A stretch of 24,427 nucleotides of DNA from Burkholderiaceae bacterium. Lineage in GTDB: Bacteria > Pseudomonadota > Gammaproteobacteria > Burkholderiales > Burkholderiaceae_E. Made by a program: the position numbers and the translations under genes. The stretch is taken from NCBI GenBank assembly GCA_019428955.1, contig JAHYJF010000016.1, forward strand, positions 1 to 24,427, written 5' to 3'. This document shows, one piece after another, positions 14,339 to 19,979 of the stretch (its first letter is position 1; each line of letters begins with the position of its first letter). The notes below the pieces were generated by a model. It was given only the letters and a program-made list of their open reading frames with translations, was not told the origin of the DNA and searched no databases.

Positions 14339-14737
14339 TCAGCAAGCCGCGGCGATTGGCGATCCCGGTCAGGTTATCGACCGTCGCCATTTCGATCGCC
14401 ACGAGCTCGCGCTCGACCATGGCGGCCAGATCTTCCAGCGCCTCGATATCGTCTCTGGCAAGACTTCGTGGCTGCTGGTCAATGATGGACAGCGTGCCCA
14501 TTTGCGGCCATCCGAACCCTTGAGCGGAGCGCCCGCGTAGAAGCGCACCCGGGGCTCGTTCAGGACCAGCGGGTTGTCGGCAAAGCGCCGATCGGCCAAC
14601 GCGTCCGGCACTCCGAAGAGCCGCTTGGCCATTCGTGTCAGGCGATCGAATCGTTCTTCCGGTGCAGTATCGAGGATGTTGAGCGCTCGCAGGGACTTCA
14701 ATCGGGCCGGTTCGTCGGCCGGGATGTCAGGCGCTTA
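14300..14737 (-). pseudogene. Decayed GAF-GGDEF (diguanylate cyclase-like) gene remnant
   Basis: Two minus-strand frames together spell a broken sensor diguanylate cyclase. The first opens after a TAA (14735-14737) with no ATG and includes ARLKSLRALNILDTAPEERF and RLTRMAKRLFGVP, a typical GAF start. It then jumps to DALADRRFADNPLV and RFYAGAPLKGSDGRK, typical of the GAF end, so about 45-50 central GAF residues are missing. The frame then breaks at an AAA run (14501-14503). The next frame continues with MGTLSIIDQQPRSL, EALEDLAAMVERELV and the GGDEF opening NLTGIANRRG, after which homology fades and no GGDEF site follows. An AAGGAG (14747-14752) precedes an ATT where a start might have been. 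The remainder to 14865 shows no gene. Homology was judged from memory of the family. Confidence 0.8.
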
Positions 14738-14865
14738 AAATGAAGACTCCTTGTCGTAATCTCGTCAAACTGCCAAGTAAGGACCTATTCCATGTCCGCG
14801 CCACAACCCCGGCGGTACAGCGAAAGTCCACTTCGTCCCCTTTCCGGCTGTCATCCCGCAACGGG

Positions 14866-15420
14866 TTAGCCGCGGGCCGCGATACGCCGGCGCAGGCGCC
14901 TCACGATCGCCCAGCGCCAGGCCAGGTCGACGCAGAAATACCCCAGCACGGCGCCACAGACGGCGAAGATCACCAGACCGATCACCAGAGGCCGACCGAC
15001 TCCCGACATCCAGTCCCAGAGCGTCGGCAGCCACTGCGCCACGGTTCCCACCTGCGCGCCGAGCGCGTCGTGAATCTCCCGGTGGGCGACGACCGGAGCC
15101 ACAGTCCCGGTTACCAGCATCCCGGTCCGGTACGCCAGGTAATAGATCGCTGGAAACGTGAAGGGATTGGTAATAAAGGTGCTCAGGGCCGCCACCGGGA
15201 TGTTGGCCCGCATCAATAGTGCCGCCACCGCGGCAAAGGGAATCTGCGCTACTGGAACGATGAAGGCGAAGAACAGCCCGATGCCCACCGCCAGTGCCAC
15301 CGAGCGACGATTGAAGCGCATCACCCCGGGGCGCGCAAGCATGTGCGCCATGGGCCGCAGCATCCAGTTCTTCTGCAACGTTTCGTGCGACGGTGAGTAC
15401 CGCCGGAAGAGCTTGCGCAT
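14866..15420 (-). CDS. DUF2062 family small membrane protein
   Basis: A 184-residue protein with the DUF2062 pattern: a basic N-terminus, then NRRSVALAVGIGLFFAFIVP, VAALLMRANIPVA, and the diagnostic ITNPFTFPAIYYLAYRTG (about residues 92-109). A final hydrophobic span (about 144-168) precedes a strongly basic tail (RRLRRRIAARG). Three or four membrane segments are likely. The family has no firmly assigned function that I know of. The start at 15420 (MRKLFRRYS) is usual for the family. It sits 167 bp downstream of mgtE on the same strand; two inverted repeats in that gap suggest separate transcription. Confidence 0.9.
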   Translation of the reverse strand: MRKLFRRYSPSHETLQKNWMLRPMAHMLARPGVMRFNRRSVALAVGIGLFFAFIVPVAQIPFAAVAALLMRANIPVAALSTFITNPFTFPAIYYLAYRTGMLVTGTVAPVVAHREIHDALGAQVGTVAQWLPTLWDWMSGVGRPLVIGLVIFAVCGAVLGYFCVDLAWRWAIVRRLRRRIAARG

Positions 15421-15476
15421 CTTGCCTCAATCCTGAGCGAGCCCGGACATGAAGAACGACGACCGGGTGCTCGATT

Positions 15477-15495
15477 GTGCCCAAAATTCGGGCAC
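15477..15495. repeat. Perfect inverted repeat upstream of the DUF2062 gene
   Basis: GTGCCC (15477-15482) and GGGCAC (15490-15495) flank a seven-base AT-rich spacer. This could be an operator-type dyad 57 bp upstream of the DUF2062 ATG or a short RNA hairpin in the 3' region of mgtE. No T run follows on the minus strand. Confidence 0.5.
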
Positions 15496-15504
15496 CACGT
15501 AAGG

Positions 15505-15521
15505 GCTGCCCGATGGGCAGC
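15505..15521. repeat. Perfect hairpin downstream of mgtE
   Basis: GCTGCCC (15505-15511), a three-base loop GAT, and GGGCAGC (15515-15521) form a 7-bp GC-rich hairpin 66 bp after the mgtE stop. It lacks a U tract, so it is not a canonical terminator; it could stabilise the mgtE 3' end or aid termination with the second dyad nearby. Confidence 0.5.
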
Positions 15522-15587
15522 GGCGGCGCGCCGTGGCGGCGTTGCGCGGACGCCGCACCAGGCCGGCAGTGCAGACTGCGTCTCTCA

Positions 15588-17213
15588 TCACTGCCGAAAC
15601 AGCAGGCTCGCCAGGCCGAGGAAGATGAAGAAACCCAGGCTGTCGGTCGAGAAGGTCAGCAGCACCGACGAGCCCATCGCCGGGTCGCGTCCCATCTTGT
15701 GCAGCGTCCAGGGCACTCCCATGCCGATCACCGCGCCCAGCAGCAGGTTGAACATCATCGCCGCCATCATGGTCGCGCCCAGCAGCATGCCGTTTTCACT
15801 GTCGCTGTATAGCCACCACGCGAACAGGCCGGCGATTCCGCCCCACACCAGTCCGTTGAGGGCCGCAATGCCAATTTCCTTGAGCGCCAGCCGCTTGGCG
15901 TTCGCTCTGGTCACCTGGCCCATCGCCAGGGTGCGGATGAACAGCGTCATGGTCTGGTTGCCGGAATTCCCACCGATACCGGCGACGATCGGCATCAGCG
16001 CCGCCAGCGCGACCACCCGCTCGATCGTTCCCTCGAACATGCCGATGACCCGCGAGGCGAAGAATGCGGTGCACAGGTTCAGCGCCAGCCACATCCAGCG
16101 ATTGCGCGCCGACGCCCAGATGCCGGCGAACAGGTCTTCATCCTCGCGCAGGCCGGCCTGGCTGAAGAGCTCTGCCTCGCCCTCCTCGCGAATCACGTCG
16201 ACCACCTCGGACACCGTCAGCCGCCCGATCAGCCGGTTGCCGGGACCAACCACCGCCGCCGACACCAGGTCGTAACGCTCGAACGCCTGAGCCGCTTCGG
16301 AAATGTCGTCGAGCGCGTCCAAAGTGAGCATCTCGCGCCGCATCACCTCCTCGACGGTAGTTTCGGGCTCGTTGATCAGCAGCCGGTCGAGCGGCAGACT
16401 GCCAAGCAGCGACTCGTGGCGGTCAACCACGAAGACCTGGTCGGTGTGGTCCGGCAACTCGTCGAACCGGCGCAGGTAGCGCAACACCACTTCCAGGGTG
16501 ACGTCGTCACGGACCGTAACCAGATCGAAGTCCATCCGCGAGCCAACCGTGTCCTCGGGGTAGGACATCGCCGAACGCACCTGGGCGCGCTCCTCGGGGC
16601 TGAGCCCCTTCTGGACCTGCTCGACGACCTCGCGCGGCAAGTCGGGGGCCAGATCGGCAATCTCGTCGGTATCGAGCGACTCGAGCGCCTCGACCAACTC
16701 GCGCCGGTCCATCGAGGAGATGAGCGAATCACGAACCGCGCCCGAGACCTCGAGCAGGATATCGCCGTCCTGCGAAGCGCGGGCCAGCGCCCAGACCACC
16801 AGCCGCTCGTCGAGCGGCAAGCCTTCCAGGATGTAGGCAATGTCCGCCGGGTGCAAGCCGGAGACTTCGTCGCGCAGCTCGCCGAGGTCGTGCTCGAAGG
16901 CCAGTTCGGCGATCAGCGCGGCGCGTTGCGCGGCGTTGCGCACGTCCTCACGCTCGGCGAGCGCCTGCAGCAGCGGGTGTTCGTGGAGCAGGCGTTGCAC
17001 CCTGACGAGCGCCTGCGAGTCTGCCTCGGGGTCAGCGGGAACCCGCTCCTCGGCGTCGAGTTCGCGCTCCGGCTGGTCATCGCCACCTTGACCACCGAGC
17101 TCAGTAGCTGCTGCCGCTGCGGTCGTCACCTCGGGCACGCCAGCGGCGTCCTCGGCATCCGCCGGGCGCTCAACGGGCGTTGGCCCGGGCTGCTTTTCGG
17201 GTAGATCGGCCAT
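15588..17213 (-). CDS. mgtE: Magnesium transporter/channel MgtE
   Basis: A 541-residue protein. In order: an acidic low-complexity N-terminus (about 1-65); the MgtE N domain of helical repeats (about 72-215, with HPADIAYILEGLP); two CBS domains (about 222-345); and a five-helix membrane domain (about 370-541). The membrane part contains the family hallmarks PIVAGIGGNSGNQT (408-421) and a Mg2+-coordinating Asp in FSTDSLGFF (D524). MgtE is a Mg2+-gated channel; the N and CBS domains sense cytosolic Mg2+ and close the pore. The acidic extension of about 65 residues looks longer than in many homologues. The ATG at 17213 has no strong Shine-Dalgarno; no better start is visible before the conserved region. 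A promoter-like sequence lies about 143 bp upstream. Confidence 0.96.
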   Translation of the reverse strand: MADLPEKQPGPTPVERPADAEDAAGVPEVTTAAAAATELGGQGGDDQPERELDAEERVPADPEADSQALVRVQRLLHEHPLLQALAEREDVRNAAQRAALIAELAFEHDLGELRDEVSGLHPADIAYILEGLPLDERLVVWALARASQDGDILLEVSGAVRDSLISSMDRRELVEALESLDTDEIADLAPDLPREVVEQVQKGLSPEERAQVRSAMSYPEDTVGSRMDFDLVTVRDDVTLEVVLRYLRRFDELPDHTDQVFVVDRHESLLGSLPLDRLLINEPETTVEEVMRREMLTLDALDDISEAAQAFERYDLVSAAVVGPGNRLIGRLTVSEVVDVIREEGEAELFSQAGLREDEDLFAGIWASARNRWMWLALNLCTAFFASRVIGMFEGTIERVVALAALMPIVAGIGGNSGNQTMTLFIRTLAMGQVTRANAKRLALKEIGIAALNGLVWGGIAGLFAWWLYSDSENGMLLGATMMAAMMFNLLLGAVIGMGVPWTLHKMGRDPAMGSSVLLTFSTDSLGFFIFLGLASLLFRQ

Positions 17214-17355
17214 GTCTGCAGGGCTCGCTAATTCGCGCGCGCCGTCACGGCCGACCTGGGGTATCAGGACGAAGTGTGCGGCGTGCGCAAGCTACAGTCT
17301 GATTTTGATTTCACTTGGTTAGGGACGTATTGCGCCCGATGCGACAACAGGCCCA

Positions 17356-17384
17356 ATTATCCCCGAACGCCGCAGCGAACCCAA
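17356..17384 (-). promoter_or_regulatory. Candidate sigma-70 promoter of mgtE
   Basis: On the minus strand TTGGGT (17379-17384) is followed after exactly 17 bp by GATAAT (17356-17361), five of six -10 bases. The predicted start near 17349 gives a 5' leader of about 135 nt. A second, weaker candidate (TGATAC with TTGCGC at 18 bp) lies closer to the gene. The rest of the 228-bp space between mtgA and mgtE shows a seven-T tract at 17405-17411 and no gene. Confidence 0.5.
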
Positions 17385-17441
17385 ACGATGACCGCCGATA
17401 GGGGTTTTTTTGCAACGCCCCACTGTTGTGAGACGCCGGCT

Positions 17442-18263
17442 TCAGGGCAATTGCACGGCTCCCATGTAGCGCTCGATGAACACTGCCCGCCGCTCCATCC
17501 CCGGGGCGTGGCGATTGCGGTCGTAGAACCGTGGCCGGGGCAGCATCGCGACCATCTGTGCCGCCTGCCACTGGTTGAGTTGGGCGGCCGAAACCCCGTG
17601 GTAGCGCAATGCCCCGGCCTCGCACCCGAAGACTCCGACCCCCCATTCGGCAACGTTGAGATAGATCTCCAGGATGCGGCGCTTGCTCATCACCGTCTCG
17701 AGCATATAGGTGATCGCCAGTTCCTGGCCCTTGCGCAGGTAGCTGCGTTGACCCGACAGGAACAGGTTCTTGGCCAGTTGCATGGTGATGGTCGAACCGC
17801 CCCGCACCACCTTGCCGCGCTTGCGATTCTGTTCCCAGGCGCTCTCGATGGCGTCCCAGTCGACCCCTTCATGCTCGGCAAAACGCGCGTCCTCGCCGGC
17901 GATTACCGCCCGCTTGAGGTGGGACGAGATCCGCTCGTAGGGAACCCAGCGCTGAGTGAGCCGTGCCGACGGGTCGCGCTCGCGCAAGACCTGGAGCTGC
18001 TCGCGCATGAACTGGGTCGACGACGGGTTGAACCAGTTCCACCACAGGATGTGCACGAAGTACCACAACTGCAGGGCCAGCAACACCGCGAACAGCGCGC
18101 CGATCGCCCCGACCACCCAGCGCAGCTGCCAGGAAAGCCGCCCGTAGCGCTCGGTGATGATCTTGCGCAGGCGCGCCAGCGTCCCCGGCCGCGATCGCCG
18201 CTTGCGGCGGGCGCCAAGGCGGCGGCGCAGCCTGGCCAGCAAACCGCGAGGCTTACGCGGCAT
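17442..18263 (-). CDS. mtgA: Monofunctional biosynthetic peptidoglycan transglycosylase
   Basis: A 273-residue GT51 glycosyltransferase that polymerises lipid II into glycan strands at the inner membrane. Visible features are the catalytic Glu in AGEDARFAEHEG (E124), GGSTITMQLAKNLFLS (155-170), RKGQELAITYMLE (177-189) and KRRILEIYLNVAEWG. There is no transpeptidase domain, as expected for MtgA. A transmembrane segment (about 48-72) is preceded by a very basic cytoplasmic tail: 18 Arg or Lys in the first 42 residues. The start is the ATG at 18261-18263, which overlaps the end of aroE by 11 bp and implies translational coupling. Longer in-frame sequence upstream is the aroE shadow. It is last in the minus-strand series beginning with mpl. 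Confidence 0.95.
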   Translation of the reverse strand: MPRKPRGLLARLRRRLGARRKRRSRPGTLARLRKIITERYGRLSWQLRWVVGAIGALFAVLLALQLWYFVHILWWNWFNPSSTQFMREQLQVLRERDPSARLTQRWVPYERISSHLKRAVIAGEDARFAEHEGVDWDAIESAWEQNRKRGKVVRGGSTITMQLAKNLFLSGQRSYLRKGQELAITYMLETVMSKRRILEIYLNVAEWGVGVFGCEAGALRYHGVSAAQLNQWQAAQMVAMLPRPRFYDRNRHAPGMERRAVFIERYMGAVQLP

Positions 18264-19107
18264 CGAGTTGCGCCCGCAGGCTGCGGTACACCGGCTCGGT
18301 CTGCGGGCGGACCCCCCGCCAGACCAGAAATGACTCGGCGGCCTGTTCGACCAACATGCCCAGGCCATCGGCGCCCCGGTGGCAGCCCGCCTGCCGCGCC
18401 TGGTCGAGAAAGGCCGTGCTGCGCGGCGCATAGGTCATGTCGTAGCAAAACGGCCGCCCGGCGAAGACTGCCGCCGGCAACTGGAGCGCTCCGCCGGTCA
18501 GGGCCGCCGAGGTCGCCTGCAGCACCAGTTGCGCCGTAACACCGCTGAGTTCCGACCAGGCGATCGCACTGGCGCGCTGGTCGGCGAGTTCGGCGACCAG
18601 TTGCCGCGCCCGCGCCGGCGTGCGATTGGCAACCAGCAGCCCCACCACCCCGCAACCCAGCAATGCCTGTGCCGCCCCCCGCGCCGCGCCGCCGGCACCG
18701 AGCAGCAACACTCGTGCCCCCGGCAGTTCGACGCCGTGGCGCTCCTGCAAGTCGCGCACCAGACCGGCACCATCGGTGTTGTCGCCCAAGACCTCACCGG
18801 TATCGAAGCGCAGGGTGTTGACCGCCCCGGCGGCCAGCGCCCGGGGGCTGATGGCCCCGCCGCGCTGGCGCACCCAGGCGCAAGCCTGTTCCTTGAAGGG
18901 CAGCGTGACATTGAGGCCGGCGCCGCCCTCGGTCATGAAGCGCTCGACGCTGGCCGCAAAGCCGTCGAGCGGCGCCAGCATGGTGCCGTATTCAATCGCC
19001 TCGCCGGTCTGGGCGGCGAACGCCGCATGGATTCCCGGCGAACGGCTGTGGGCGATAGGGTTGCCGATCACCGCATAACGGGCTCTCGGCTGGGCGCGGA
19101 TGATCAT
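18253..19107 (-). CDS. aroE: Shikimate dehydrogenase
   Basis: A 284-residue NADP-dependent enzyme reducing 3-dehydroshikimate to shikimate. Visible features are the shikimate-binding serines in NPIAHSRSP (residues 16-24), catalytic K72 in NVTLPFKEQ, D112 in DNTDGAG, the nucleotide loop GAGGAARG (137-144) and NRTPARA (161-167), the NADP-specificity motif. Its ATG (19105-19107) overlaps the stop of the tonB-like gene as ATGA, and its own end overlaps mtgA, so it is translated in a coupled chain. The shikimate step links it functionally to aroG at the left edge of the window, though no shared regulation is visible. Confidence 0.97.
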   Translation of the reverse strand: MIIRAQPRARYAVIGNPIAHSRSPGIHAAFAAQTGEAIEYGTMLAPLDGFAASVERFMTEGGAGLNVTLPFKEQACAWVRQRGGAISPRALAAGAVNTLRFDTGEVLGDNTDGAGLVRDLQERHGVELPGARVLLLGAGGAARGAAQALLGCGVVGLLVANRTPARARQLVAELADQRASAIAWSELSGVTAQLVLQATSAALTGGALQLPAAVFAGRPFCYDMTYAPRSTAFLDQARQAGCHRGADGLGMLVEQAAESFLVWRGVRPQTEPVYRSLRAQLDAA

Positions 19108-19979
19108 TTGATGGTCTCCGTTGCCAGTCCCTCGTTGGTGAAGCTCCAGATGCGCACGATCTGCAGGATATCGCCCTCGCGGCGCATTTGAGGCGTGAAC
19201 CTGGCATAGGGGGCACCGGCGTAGACGATCTCGCGCGCCGCCCGGTTGAGCACTTCGTGGCGCGACTTGCGGTTGATCTTGACGTCGACGACGTTGCCTT
19301 CGCCATCGATCTCCACGGTGATGACGAGCGAATCGTAAAGCCGCCCCCGAGCCTCGGCCGGGTAATGCTCGGTGCCGATCTGTTCGATCTTCGCGGCCCA
19401 CGCCGCGACATACTGCGCGTAGGTGACGCCAACGGCCGTGACGCCGAAGGTCAGACGCCTCGGTCGCTTGCTGTAGTCCTCGAGCTGGCGATCGATCTGC
19501 GCCTGCAGCCGCGCGATCGTGAGCGCCATCTCGGCGGGATCATCGCCCGCAGTCGCGGTCCTGCGTTCAGCCAGCGGGTGATCGGGCTGGGCCAGGTGTC
19601 CCGGCGCCAGGTTCACCGCCCGGCGCTGCTGGGCAGCGGTCTGGTCGCTCCTGGGCTGGCCGCGCACCACCTGATTACCATCCTCGGCGAAGCTGCGTGC
19701 CGGCAACGGGGAGCGCGCCCGACCTTGGTCGCGGTCGCCGCCCGCTTCCATGTTCACTTGCGCCAGAACCTCCGGCTTGAGCGGCTTGGCAGCAGTCTGC
19801 GCGTTGAGCAGGACGACCTCGAGGCGCGAATCAAGCGGCGCCATCATGAGCGGCACCGGCGGCACAAACCTGATCGCGAGCAGCGCCAGGTGGAAGACCA
19901 CCGACGCGATGGCGCCCACCACCAGCGGCTCGCGGATCCTCACCCGCCAAGCCGAGAGCGCGGCAGGCACAGCGCTCAT
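19104..19979 (-). CDS. TonB-like energy transducer
   Basis: A 291-residue inner-membrane anchored periplasmic protein. The N-terminal transmembrane segment (about 19-38) carries the S-x3-H motif (S26 and H30) that couples TonB to ExbB/ExbD. The C-terminal TonB fold (about 206-285) includes YPAEARGRLYDSLVITVEID. Between them lies a 160-residue linker rich in Ala, Gln and Arg, without the Pro-Glu/Pro-Lys repeats of classical TonB, and with a helical stretch (ARLQAQIDRQLEDYSKRPRR, about 156-175). No exbB, exbD or TonB-dependent receptor is nearby. It sits between the RNase and aroE with 4-bp ATGA overlaps at both ends, an arrangement I recall from betaproteobacteria. The substrate or process it energises is unknown. 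Confidence 0.88.
   Translation of the reverse strand: MSAVPAALSAWRVRIREPLVVGAIASVVFHLALLAIRFVPPVPLMMAPLDSRLEVVLLNAQTAAKPLKPEVLAQVNMEAGGDRDQGRARSPLPARSFAEDGNQVVRGQPRSDQTAAQQRRAVNLAPGHLAQPDHPLAERRTATAGDDPAEMALTIARLQAQIDRQLEDYSKRPRRLTFGVTAVGVTYAQYVAAWAAKIEQIGTEHYPAEARGRLYDSLVITVEIDGEGNVVDVKINRKSRHEVLNRAAREIVYAGAPYARFTPQMRREGDILQIVRIWSFTNEGLATETIK

Noticed and set aside
17401..17421. Seven-T tract after GGGG as a plus-strand terminator
   Set aside because: No adequate stem precedes the T tract and no plus-strand gene ends there.
17274..18539. A 421-codon plus-strand frame across mtgA and its downstream gap
   Set aside because: It covers conserved minus-strand mtgA and the start of the aroE region, and its product is proline- and arginine-rich antisense without domains.
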